Below are positions 1 to 7,719 of a stretch of 64,000 nucleotides of DNA, piece by piece (position 1 is the first letter of the stretch; each line of letters opens with the position of its first letter). The notes below the pieces were generated by a model. It was given only the letters and a program-made list of their open reading frames with translations, was not told where the DNA came from and made no database searches. Both the position numbers and the translations under genes were made by a program. The DNA lies in contig ONLL01000002.1 of the NCBI GenBank assembly GCA_900318685.1, positions 115,451 to 179,450 of the forward strand, given 5' to 3'. Origin of the DNA: an uncultured Prevotellaceae bacterium. GTDB taxonomy: Bacteria > Bacteroidota > Bacteroidia > Bacteroidales > Bacteroidaceae.

Positions 1-673
1 CATGGGCGTGTACTACGGCTATGTGTGCGACGGCATCTTCCAGAACGAGGATCAGGTGTCGAATTATGCCATCCAGCAGGGCAAGGGCGTGGGCCGACTG
101 ATCTTCCGCGACATCGACGGCAACGGTACCGTGGACGACAACGACCGCTGCATCATCGGCGATCCTAATCCCGACTTCGCCATGGGGCTGAACCTCGACC
201 TGAACTACAAGGACTTCACCCTCTCGGCTTTCTTCTCGGGTGAATTCGGCTTCGACATCTATAACACCACGCGCCGACAGCTGGAGTTCATGCACTACGG
301 CGGCGGCTCGTCGACCAACCACGGCGTGGACATACTCAATGCCTGGAGTCCCACCAACACCGGTGCCACTATCCCGGCGCTGACAATGGTGGACAACAAC
401 AACGAGACACGCATGTCGAACTACTTCGTGGAGGACGGCTCCTACCTCAAGCTGAAGTACCTGAAGCTGGGCTATCAGCTGCCTAAGACCATCGCCCAGA
501 AACTCTTCGCATCGAACATCAGTCTCTTCGGACAGGTGGAGAATATCTTTACTATCACTGACTACAAGGGCCTTGACCCCGAAGTCATACTCGGCGGCTA
601 CGGTGCCCGTGTCGACAGTGGACTCTATCCCCGTGCACGCACCTTCACACTCGGTCTAAACGTTACTTTCTAA
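1..673 (+). CDS. SusC-like TonB-dependent outer-membrane transporter, C-terminal fragment
   Basis: Only the last ~223 residues are in the window; the gene starts upstream. The fragment resembles the end of the two complete SusC proteins further right: 'GYVCDGIFQNEDQV', a DIDGNGTVDDND calcium-binding-like turn, 'IPALTMVDNNNETR', 'YLKLGYQLPK', and a final aromatic residue (NVTF) as in outer-membrane barrels. SusC proteins import oligosaccharides across the outer membrane with TonB energy. It is followed after 24 bases by a SusD gene, so it forms the import half of the first SusC/SusD pair. The neighbouring DUF4960 protein and GH32 enzyme suggest a fructan substrate; that is inference. Family assignment is secure, substrate is not. 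Confidence 0.93.
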   Translation, partial: MGVYYGYVCDGIFQNEDQVSNYAIQQGKGVGRLIFRDIDGNGTVDDNDRCIIGDPNPDFAMGLNLDLNYKDFTLSAFFSGEFGFDIYNTTRRQLEFMHYGGGSSTNHGVDILNAWSPTNTGATIPALTMVDNNNETRMSNYFVEDGSYLKLKYLKLGYQLPKTIAQKLFASNISLFGQVENIFTITDYKGLDPEVILGGYGARVDSGLYPRARTFTLGLNVTF

Positions 674-697
674 CACGAACAATAAATAAAGACAGTT

Positions 698-2398
698 ATG
701 ACAACCAAGATATATAAAGCAATCATTGCTTGTTCAGTATGTTGCTGTTTCACAGCAACCACCACGAGCTGCAGCGACCAGCTCGACCTTGCCCCGCAGG
801 GTGAGTTCACTGCCGAACAGCTCACCGACGAGAGCATCGAGGGACTGATGTCCTCAGCCTACCAGGGCCTGGAGGCTCACTTCTTCGACGACAATAATGC
901 CGCCTTCGCCGGCCCCATCACCAACTGGGTCTTCGACGTGCGCAGCGACGACGCCTACAAGGGTGGCGAGGGTGTGTCGATGGAGGCCAACATCCATCAG
1001 CTGGAGATTCAGAACATAGCCAGCGACAACCCCACCTGCCTGAACAAGTGGGAGAACAACTACCTGGGCATCGCCCGTGTCCATAAAGCCATGCAGGCCA
1101 TCAACGACGCCTCGAACGTGAACGACAAGGACGCCCTGCTCGGCGAGCTGAAGACCCTCCGTGCATGGTTCTACTTCGACCTGAACCGCATCTTCCGCAG
1201 CATTCCCTATTTCACCGAGAACGACGACCCGAAGACCGTCACCAACGGCAACATGAGCCGCGACGAAATCTACGCTGCCATCAAGGCCGACCTCGAGAGC
1301 GCCTATGCCGTGATGCATGAGTCGCAGGACCAGCCCGGCCGCTTCACCAAGTATGTGGCCGCCGCCCTGCTCTGCAAGGTCAATGCCCAGACGGGCACTT
1401 GGAACGAGGTGGAGAAGTGGTCCGACGTGGTTATCAACAGCGGCAAGTACCAGCTCTACGACAACTTCGCCGACATGTCGAAGCTCGAGTTCAACAACAA
1501 GAAGGAGAGCATCATGGCCGTACAGTTCTCCACTGCCAACGACAACATCCACATCAACTTCTGCAACCTGCTGAATACCACGCGCTCAGAGGGCAACGTC
1601 TTCGGATCGGGCGACGACTTCTTCCTCGCTTCGCAGAACCTGGTCAATGCCTTCCGCACCGATGCCAACGGCCTGCCTTATCTGGACGGTACATTCAATA
1701 ACGTGCGCGTGACCAGTGACTATGCAGGCAACCTCGACCCGCGCGTCGACCTCACCGTGGGACGCATCGGACTGCCCTTCCGTGGTCATCTCTATACGCA
1801 GGGATGGTGCCGCGACTATAATACCTACGGCGAATACTCAGGCAAGAAGGGACTCATCGACCCCTCCAGCCCCGACATGGTGCAGGGCTTCCCCTGGGGT
1901 GCCAGCGGCCTGAACTTCATCCTTATCCGCTATGCTGATATCCTGCTCTTGAAGGCTGAGGCACTCATTGAGACCGCAAGCGGACAGAATGCCGCCACCG
2001 ACGAGAAGCTCGTCGAGGCTCGCAATATCATCAACCAGATTCGTCAGAAGGCCGCCCGCAGCATCGATGGCAACTATACTCCCGTTGACCTCGACCCCTT
2101 CACGGCTGAGTATAACGTAGGTCTTTATCCCACAGATTATGATGGCAACCTCACCTGGACGCGTGAGCGCGCCCGTATGGCAGTACGCATGGAGCGTCGA
2201 CTGGAGCTTGCTATGGAGGGCCAGCGCTGGTTTGACCTCGTGCGCTGGGGCACTGCCGTTCAGACCATCAATAAGTATATGCAGGAGGAGGCAGCGCTGC
2301 GTCCCTACTATGCAGGAGCCAGCCTCACTGATGAAGAAATCTATCTGCCCATCCCCATTTCGCAGATCGAGAACTCAAACGGACTGTACAAACAATAA
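698..2398 (+). CDS. SusD/RagB-family surface glycan-binding lipoprotein (set 1)
   Basis: 566 residues, normal for SusD. A signal peptide ends at a lipobox Cys (TATTTSCSDQLDL), so the protein should be a lipoprotein at the cell surface capping its SusC partner. The N-terminal half has the TPR-like helices of SusD ('LRAWFYFDLNRIFRSIPYF'). The C-terminal half carries the family signature 'RRLELAMEGQRWFDLVRWG' near residue 500 and ends 'YLPIPISQIENSNGLYKQ'. It lies 24 bases behind the SusC fragment and 34 bases ahead of the DUF4960 gene, so the three are probably co-transcribed. The signal peptide is unusually Cys-rich (CSVCCC). Unlike the other two SusD genes here, no strong hairpin joins its spacer to its signal-peptide DNA, only a 6-base match. 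Confidence 0.95.
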   Translation: MTTKIYKAIIACSVCCCFTATTTSCSDQLDLAPQGEFTAEQLTDESIEGLMSSAYQGLEAHFFDDNNAAFAGPITNWVFDVRSDDAYKGGEGVSMEANIHQLEIQNIASDNPTCLNKWENNYLGIARVHKAMQAINDASNVNDKDALLGELKTLRAWFYFDLNRIFRSIPYFTENDDPKTVTNGNMSRDEIYAAIKADLESAYAVMHESQDQPGRFTKYVAAALLCKVNAQTGTWNEVEKWSDVVINSGKYQLYDNFADMSKLEFNNKKESIMAVQFSTANDNIHINFCNLLNTTRSEGNVFGSGDDFFLASQNLVNAFRTDANGLPYLDGTFNNVRVTSDYAGNLDPRVDLTVGRIGLPFRGHLYTQGWCRDYNTYGEYSGKKGLIDPSSPDMVQGFPWGASGLNFILIRYADILLLKAEALIETASGQNAATDEKLVEARNIINQIRQKAARSIDGNYTPVDLDPFTAEYNVGLYPTDYDGNLTWTRERARMAVRMERRLELAMEGQRWFDLVRWGTAVQTINKYMQEEAALRPYYAGASLTDEEIYLPIPISQIENSNGLYKQ

Positions 2399-2499
2399 GC
2401 AATAAACGTGAAACAATAAACATTTTTGAATTATGAAAAAGAACATGCGAAATATTGCCAATAGAATAACGGTTATTGGTTATTGTTTATTGGTTATTG
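2393..2499 (+). repeat. Inverted repeat bracketing a lipoprotein start codon (CAATAAAC type)
   Basis: The 15 bases at 2393-2407, which include the SusD stop codon, are complementary to 2485-2499 inside the signal-peptide region of the DUF4960 gene (14 of 15 positions). The loop holds the ribosome-binding region and the ATG at 2433. The in-gene arm is a short tandem repeat (GGTTATTG / GTTTATTG) that encodes the hydrophobic core of the signal peptide, so other pairing registers are also possible. Confidence 0.6.
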
Positions 2500-4454
2500 T
2501 CGTCGCCGCCTGCAGTGACGTAGAGATTCCTGCCTCCGCCTCTGATGCGAAGGCCACCGTCAGCAGCCTCAGCTACGACAACCCACAAGGCACCCGACAG
2601 CTCACCCTCAGCTGGACACTCCCTGCCGGCGACGTCACTGGCGTTCAGATCATCAAGGACGACCAGGATATCATTGAGCTGGAAGGCCCGCAAACCAGCT
2701 ATTTCATCAAGAAGGCTCCCACGAATGTCGATGTCAGCTATACCGTCAAGGCACGTTTTGCCGACGGGACAGTGTCGAAGGGCCAGACCGTGCGCCTCTT
2801 CATCGCCTACGAGGCACAGAAGGGTGGGTCGAAGCTTGCCATGCTCCTGCCCAATGACTATCAGACAGGCTCTGCCGACGAAAAGGATGCTGCCGAATGG
2901 TTCAAGCGCAACTACGTGGACCAGGGCAAGGGCGTTATCCTCACTCCTGCCACCGTCGACGATCTCGACATCGAGAGCCAGTCGGCATGCTGGGTGATGT
3001 GCGACCGCATCGGCGTGGGCAAGGGCTGGGACCGTCTGCCCGGCGACCTTGCCTCAACAGCCACCATCGAGGCTCTGAAAGCCTTTGCCAATGACGGCGG
3101 CAACCTGCTGCTGACCAATCACGCCACGCAGCTCACCGTAGGCCTCGGACGCATAGCCGACGCCTATGCTCCCGGCATCTTCGGCGACGGTGAAGGCGGC
3201 GACAATCCCGACATCTGGGGCGTTCATCCCATCATCGGCAACGTCGAGGGACAAATCTACGACCACAGCGGTCACGACATCTACCGCGGCATGACCTACG
3301 AGCCCGGACTCTATGCCGGCATCTATTGCTTCGAGGGCGCAGGTGTGAAGGGCGACCACAACTGCATGTGGGATCTCAATGCCTATGGCCTCGCTCCCAA
3401 CCCCAACGTCGTCACTGCATGGGAGGAGCTGACCAACTCGACCGTCCTGGGCACATGGAACCACGTCGTCGACTACTGCTGCGCCGGCATCGTCGACTTC
3501 GCTCCCACCACCACCTTCCCTGCCCGCATCCTCGCCGTAGGCCTGGCTGCCTACGAGTGGAACCTGGGCGGCAATGCCAATGCGAAGCAGTCGGAGCTGG
3601 AGAAATTTACAGCTAACTGTCTGAAGTATGTCGGCACGCCTGCCGAACAGAAAGTGGCCATGCTCGTGCCCAACGACTATACCTCATCTGCCGACGAGAA
3701 GGATGCCGTAGCCTGGTTCCAGAAGCAGTATGTGGATGCAGGCAAGGGCACAATCTTTACTCCATCCACCATCGACGACCTCGACATTGAGCAGAATACT
3801 ATGGTATGGGTGATGTGCGACCGCATCGGTGTGGGCAAAGGCTGGGACCGCCTGCCTGGCGACCTCGCCTCAACAGCCACCATCGAGGCCCTGAAGGCTT
3901 TTGCCAATGACGGAGGAAACATCCTGCTGACCAATCACGCCACGCAGCTCACCGTGGGCCTCGGACGCATAGCCGACGCCTATGCTCCCGGCATCTTCGG
4001 CGACGGTGAGGGCGGCGACAATCCCGACATCTGGGGCGTTCATCCCATCATCGGCAACGTCGAGGGACAGATCTACGACCACTCCCGGCACGACATCTAC
4101 TGGGGCATGACCTACGAGCCCGGACTCTATGCCGGCATCTATTGCTTCGAGGGTGCGGGCGTGAAGGGCGACCACAACTGCATGTGGGATCTCAATGCCT
4201 ATGGCCTCGCTCCCAACCCCAACGTCGTCACTGCATGGGAGGAACTGACCAACTCCACCGTCCTGGGCACATGGAACCACGTCGTCGACTACTGTTGCGC
4301 CGGCATCGTCGACTTCGCTCCCACCACCACCTTCCCTGCCCGCATCCTCGCCGTAGGCCTGGCTGCCTACGAGTGGAACCTGGGAGGTGCTGCCAATACG
4401 AAGCAGTCGGAGCTGGAGAAATTCACTGCCAACTGTATCAGTTACCTTAAATAG
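2433..4454 (+). CDS. Surface lipoprotein with tandem duplicated DUF4960 domains, probable fructan binder
   Basis: 673 residues with a lipoprotein signal peptide (LLVIVVAACSD). Residues ~25-130 form an Ig/FN3-like domain ('LTLSWTLPAGDVTGVQIIKD'). Two DUF4960-type domains follow, at residues ~133-400 and ~408-673. Both begin LAMLLPNDY/VAMLVPNDY + SADEKDA. DUF4960 proteins sit beside SusD in levan loci (Bacteroides thetaiotaomicron BT1761 is the known relative) and bind glycan at the surface. The two copies are offset by 816 bases and nearly identical from 2991 and 3807 onward, while their first ~55 residues are clearly diverged. The other two DUF4960 proteins here have a single domain, so the doubling is specific to this gene. 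Last gene of the first SusC/SusD operon. Confidence 0.85.
   Translation: MKKNMRNIANRITVIGYCLLVIVVAACSDVEIPASASDAKATVSSLSYDNPQGTRQLTLSWTLPAGDVTGVQIIKDDQDIIELEGPQTSYFIKKAPTNVDVSYTVKARFADGTVSKGQTVRLFIAYEAQKGGSKLAMLLPNDYQTGSADEKDAAEWFKRNYVDQGKGVILTPATVDDLDIESQSACWVMCDRIGVGKGWDRLPGDLASTATIEALKAFANDGGNLLLTNHATQLTVGLGRIADAYAPGIFGDGEGGDNPDIWGVHPIIGNVEGQIYDHSGHDIYRGMTYEPGLYAGIYCFEGAGVKGDHNCMWDLNAYGLAPNPNVVTAWEELTNSTVLGTWNHVVDYCCAGIVDFAPTTTFPARILAVGLAAYEWNLGGNANAKQSELEKFTANCLKYVGTPAEQKVAMLVPNDYTSSADEKDAVAWFQKQYVDAGKGTIFTPSTIDDLDIEQNTMVWVMCDRIGVGKGWDRLPGDLASTATIEALKAFANDGGNILLTNHATQLTVGLGRIADAYAPGIFGDGEGGDNPDIWGVHPIIGNVEGQIYDHSRHDIYWGMTYEPGLYAGIYCFEGAGVKGDHNCMWDLNAYGLAPNPNVVTAWEELTNSTVLGTWNHVVDYCCAGIVDFAPTTTFPARILAVGLAAYEWNLGGAANTKQSELEKFTANCISYLK
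2991..4424 (+). repeat. Direct tandem duplication, 816-base period, inside the DUF4960 gene
   Basis: 2991-3608 and 3807-4424 are nearly identical, with scattered mostly silent changes and a small cluster at 'SGHDIYRG' versus 'SRHDIYWG'. The parts of the two domains upstream of 2991/3807 are much less alike. This is the pattern expected from gene conversion or unequal recombination acting on an older duplication. Confidence 0.85.
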
Positions 4455-4508
4455 TTTTTTTAGTTCATACATTAGGCCCTTGCTTCGGCAAGTATGTTGT
4501 TAGTGAAG

Positions 4509-4539
4509 GGAAAGGCAGTCTTCTGTGATGTGCCTTTCC
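4509..4539 (+). terminator. Possible terminator after the first SusC/SusD operon
   Basis: A perfect 9-bp stem, GGAAAGGCA (4509-4517) with TGCCTTTCC (4531-4539), is followed by the pyrimidine-rich tract TCTTCTCTTTG. A second small hairpin with a TTCG loop (CTTGC/GCAAG, 4479-4492) lies just upstream. The U-run is imperfect, so this may be weak or only a stabilising 3' end. Confidence 0.45.
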
Positions 4540-4668
4540 TCTTCTCTTTGTCGTATGTCGACCGTAATATTGCCTTTGAATAAGGGCGAATAATGGGAAA
4601 AATGATGCAATGAACGATATTTTGTAGCATTTGAAACAATATTTCCACCAAGAAAGTGTGAAAATCCG

Positions 4669-4676
4669 TACTTTTG
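4669..4676 (+). promoter_or_regulatory. Bacteroidota -7 promoter element (TACTTTTG) for the GH32 gene at 4700
   Basis: TACTTTTG matches the Bacteroidota -7 consensus TAnnTTTG and lies 24 bases before the ATG. The upstream region (4602-4640) carries ATGATGCA and GAACGATAT, words also found upstream of the SusC genes at 9404 and 20942, so a shared regulator is plausible. Confidence 0.65.
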
Positions 4677-4699
4677 CAGCAGAAAACTCCAAATGAACT

Positions 4700-7018
4700 A
4701 TGAAACTAAGAAACTTACTTTTCATTGCACTGGCTGCAACAAGCATCGAAGCCCTTGCCCAGAATGCCGTAGCACATTTTGATATGTCACTCAATGCTGG
4801 CTCCATCGTTGAGCGCCTTTCCAACAAGAGCTACATCGTCAGCTCGCAGCTGCCTGCCTGCACCATAGACGGAATCAGCGGCGAGGCCCTGCGCTTCGAC
4901 GGCTATAGCAACTACGTGAAGGCGGGACTGCCCACGTCGACGCTGAGCACAGAAACGCTGACAATGAGCGTCGTGCTGGCCGCCGAGACCTACCCCATGA
5001 TGCAGGTCGACGTAGCCGAGACCACGCCCACCTATGCTACCATCTGCGGCAACCTTGACGAGGGAACGAAACGGGGCTTTGCCCTGCAGCTGTCATCACA
5101 GGGCGACCTGCGCCTTCAGGTGTACGTCAACTATGGAGGTGGATATCTCGTCACCGTCGACGGCTCAGAGAAGCTGCCTCGCGGCAAGTGGAACGATGTG
5201 ACGATGACCTTTGACAAGGCTGGCAATGCCGTCACGCTCTATCTCAATGGAAGGGCCATCGGCTCGAAGAAGAGCAATAAGTGCGACTTGCTGGTCGACA
5301 GCCCCGACTTCTACATCGGCAAGGATGCTACCGACAAGAAGTTCGGTCCGTTCCTTATCAATACCTTCTGCGGAGCCATCGACGACATCGAGATCAGCAA
5401 TGGAGTCATTGACTATAGCCTCGTTAACCTCATCGACTTTGGCGCGCTGCCTCTGCCCGACTTCAACTATCCCGCTGCTCGGTATGACGCCATATCATGG
5501 CGTCCCCAGTTCCACGGCATGCCTAGCGGATCATGGACGAACGAGAGCCACGGAATGATTTACAGTGGCGGCCGCTACCACGTGTTCTTCCAGAAGAACG
5601 CCAATGGTCCCTACATGTCGCGCCTGCACTGGGGACACATCTCCAGCAAGGATCTCTGTGAATGGACCGAGGAGCCCATCGCCATTTACCCCGGCGAGCA
5701 GTTCGACATGAAAGGATGCTGGAGCGGGTGTGTCTATGAGCAAGGCGGCGACACATATATATTATACACTGCTGTCGACAACGAGCGTGCCCGCATTGTG
5801 CAGGCCAAGGCTCAGGACGCGGACCTTGTCTTCTGGGGCGAGAAGAAGGTTGTTGTCGACGGCCGTCCCTCCGGGCTGAGCGACGACTTCCGCGACCCTT
5901 ATTACTTTGAGGCCAACGGCAGGCAGTACATCATTGTCGGCACGAGCAAGAATGGCATTGGCGCCTGCACGCTGCACCGCTATGACGGAGGCACCTGGAC
6001 CAACGATGGCGCCATTTTCTTCCAGGGCAGCAACATAGCTCAGCACGGCACATTTTGGGAAATGCCCAATGTCACGCCCATGGGTGATGGCAAGTATCTC
6101 TTCACCTGCACGCCCCTTGGCACTGGCAGCGGGGTGCGCACGCTCTGCTGGGTAGGCACCATCGGCACTGACGGCAAGTTCGCTCCCACGTCTGACATGC
6201 AGTATCTGGAGATGGGGGGCATCAGCCGCGACGGCTATGGCCTGCTCTCTCCCACTATCTGCCAGTATGGAGGGGAGACACTGCTACTTGGAATTGTTCC
6301 TGACAAACTGCCCACACAGACCAACTATGAGATGGGCTGGGCGCACAATTTCTCCCTGCCTCGCGAGATATCCCTGGCTGCTGACGGGTCGCTCATTCAG
6401 AAACCATTCAGCGGGCTCACTGCCATGCGCACCAATACGGCCTTCGCCTGGGAAGGCACGCTGCTGGGCAGCCAGTCGCTGGTTCCTGTCAGTGGCAGGC
6501 AGATAGAGCTGCTGGGCGAGTTTACGGTTGCCTCTGGCTCTTGCGGTTTCAACTTCATGAAGTCAGGCAGCAGGCAGGCATCGCTCACCTATAATGCCGA
6601 CAACGGAATCCTCACCCTCGACCTGACATCGCTCGACCGTACCGTCAGTGATTCCGGCTATGGCGGCATCTATGCCGTCTCCCTTCCCAGGAAGGTCGCC
6701 ATAGGTGAAAAGCTGAAGCTGCATGTCTATCTCGATGGCTCCATTGCCGATGTCTTCGTGAACGACAGCTGGGCCTACAGCGTCCGCATCTTCCCCAACG
6801 ATGCAGCACAGACAGGGGCTGAGGCCTTCGCCACAACTGAGATGAATGCCAGCATCCATGCCTGGACGCTCGATGCAAGGCAGGGCTCAACGGGTATTGA
6901 CCGCATCGTCAGCTTCATGCCGCAGGATGATCGATGCTATGACTTGCTGGGACGGCCTGCCGACTCTTTTTCCGGCAAAGGTATTTATGTCCGTAATGGA
7001 CGAAAGATAATCAGATAA
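4700..7018 (+). CDS. GH32-family fructan hydrolase-like protein with N-terminal LamG-like domain and altered nucleophile motif
   Basis: 772 residues with a signal peptide (LLFIALAATSIEALAQN). Residues ~25-240 form a concanavalin/LamG-like domain ('EALRFDGYSNYVK', 'KWNDVTMTFDKAGNAVTLYLNG'). The GH32 five-bladed propeller spans ~260-560 and a C-terminal beta-sandwich ~590-730. A tail (LLGRPADSFSGKGIYVRNGR) resembles Prevotella C-terminal tails. RDP is intact (Arg398-Asp399-Pro400) and the acid/base motif is WEMP (Glu454). The usual WMNDPNG is WTNESHG at 279-285, so the nucleophile Asp is replaced by Glu282. GH32 enzymes cleave beta-fructosidic bonds. Whether this one is a slow enzyme, has another specificity, or only binds cannot be told from sequence. 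It has its own promoter and is followed 4 bases later by the DUF1573 gene. Confidence 0.8.
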   Translation: MKLRNLLFIALAATSIEALAQNAVAHFDMSLNAGSIVERLSNKSYIVSSQLPACTIDGISGEALRFDGYSNYVKAGLPTSTLSTETLTMSVVLAAETYPMMQVDVAETTPTYATICGNLDEGTKRGFALQLSSQGDLRLQVYVNYGGGYLVTVDGSEKLPRGKWNDVTMTFDKAGNAVTLYLNGRAIGSKKSNKCDLLVDSPDFYIGKDATDKKFGPFLINTFCGAIDDIEISNGVIDYSLVNLIDFGALPLPDFNYPAARYDAISWRPQFHGMPSGSWTNESHGMIYSGGRYHVFFQKNANGPYMSRLHWGHISSKDLCEWTEEPIAIYPGEQFDMKGCWSGCVYEQGGDTYILYTAVDNERARIVQAKAQDADLVFWGEKKVVVDGRPSGLSDDFRDPYYFEANGRQYIIVGTSKNGIGACTLHRYDGGTWTNDGAIFFQGSNIAQHGTFWEMPNVTPMGDGKYLFTCTPLGTGSGVRTLCWVGTIGTDGKFAPTSDMQYLEMGGISRDGYGLLSPTICQYGGETLLLGIVPDKLPTQTNYEMGWAHNFSLPREISLAADGSLIQKPFSGLTAMRTNTAFAWEGTLLGSQSLVPVSGRQIELLGEFTVASGSCGFNFMKSGSRQASLTYNADNGILTLDLTSLDRTVSDSGYGGIYAVSLPRKVAIGEKLKLHVYLDGSIADVFVNDSWAYSVRIFPNDAAQTGAEAFATTEMNASIHAWTLDARQGSTGIDRIVSFMPQDDRCYDLLGRPADSFSGKGIYVRNGRKIIR

Positions 7019-7022
7019 AGAA

Positions 7023-7634
7023 ATGCTCGTCGCCGATACACTTGTTGTCATAGGACTCTCAGCCATCTCCCTTGGTACCATACACGAGGCTGATGGTGTG
7101 CAGCAGCGAACCTTCTGGCTGAGGAATGCGGGGCAGGAAGCCGTCGCGCTTCAGCAGGGCTACACCTCCTGCGGGTGTACAACCATCGACTTTGCCAAAG
7201 GTCAGGTCGTCCAATCTGGCGACAGCACCCGCGTCACCCTTCGCTTCAATCCCCGTGGAAAGGGCGGCGAGTTCGAGGAAACGGGCACCATCGTCTATGG
7301 CGTTCACCATAAGCGTGTCAGCCTGGCCATGACAGGTTCCTGTGTCACAAGCGAGGAAACCTTGCTGCGCCAGTTTCCTGTCCGCATCAGCGACAACCTC
7401 CGGCTCTCTGCCAACCGTTTTGACCTGGGCATGATGAGGGTAGGGGAGACCAAGCAACGTCATGTCATCGTCTTGCATCAAGACGAAGGAAACCGTCAGG
7501 AGAATATCACTGTCTCGTTTGCTCCGGATGAGAAGACTCCCAAGGGGCTGCAGCATATTCAGCACATTATCTCCACGACTGAGAAAGGGCGACGGAAAGA
7601 GTTGACCATCACGCTCGATGTGATCGTCAAGTGA
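7023..7634 (+). CDS. DUF1573-family protein
   Basis: 203 residues with two DUF1573-like Ig-type repeats, the first carrying the family hallmark 'TSCGCTT' near residue 50. DUF1573 proteins are common in Bacteroidota and usually extracytoplasmic; their role is unknown. The start at 7023 is only 4 bases after the GH32 stop. It leaves a weak hydrophobic N-terminus (MLVADTLVVIGLSAISLG) and no obvious cleavable signal peptide or lipobox, so export is uncertain. No alternative upstream start fits because the GH32 gene ends there. Being translationally coupled to a fructan enzyme is unusual for this family. The hairpin at 7657 ends the transcript. Confidence 0.7.
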   Translation: MLVADTLVVIGLSAISLGTIHEADGVQQRTFWLRNAGQEAVALQQGYTSCGCTTIDFAKGQVVQSGDSTRVTLRFNPRGKGGEFEETGTIVYGVHHKRVSLAMTGSCVTSEETLLRQFPVRISDNLRLSANRFDLGMMRVGETKQRHVIVLHQDEGNRQENITVSFAPDEKTPKGLQHIQHIISTTEKGRRKELTITLDVIVK

Positions 7635-7656
7635 TGGCGCAGGTAAAAAAGCGGAA

Positions 7657-7682
7657 GAATTATTTGCATAATTCGTTTTTTT
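7657..7682 (+). terminator. Rho-independent terminator of the GH32-DUF1573 operon
   Basis: GAATTAT (7657-7663), loop TTGC, ATAATTC (7668-7674), then a run of seven T. The stem is A/T-rich but perfect. The next promoter element starts five bases later. Confidence 0.6.
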
Positions 7683-7686
7683 CCTG

Positions 7687-7694
7687 TATTTTTG
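7687..7694 (+). promoter_or_regulatory. -7 promoter element (TATTTTTG) for the regulator at 7720
   Basis: TATTTTTG fits TAnnTTTG. It lies immediately after the upstream terminator and 25 bases before the start codon. Confidence 0.55.
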
Positions 7695-7719
7695 CAGGCA
7701 TATTACGAATTATGCCGAT

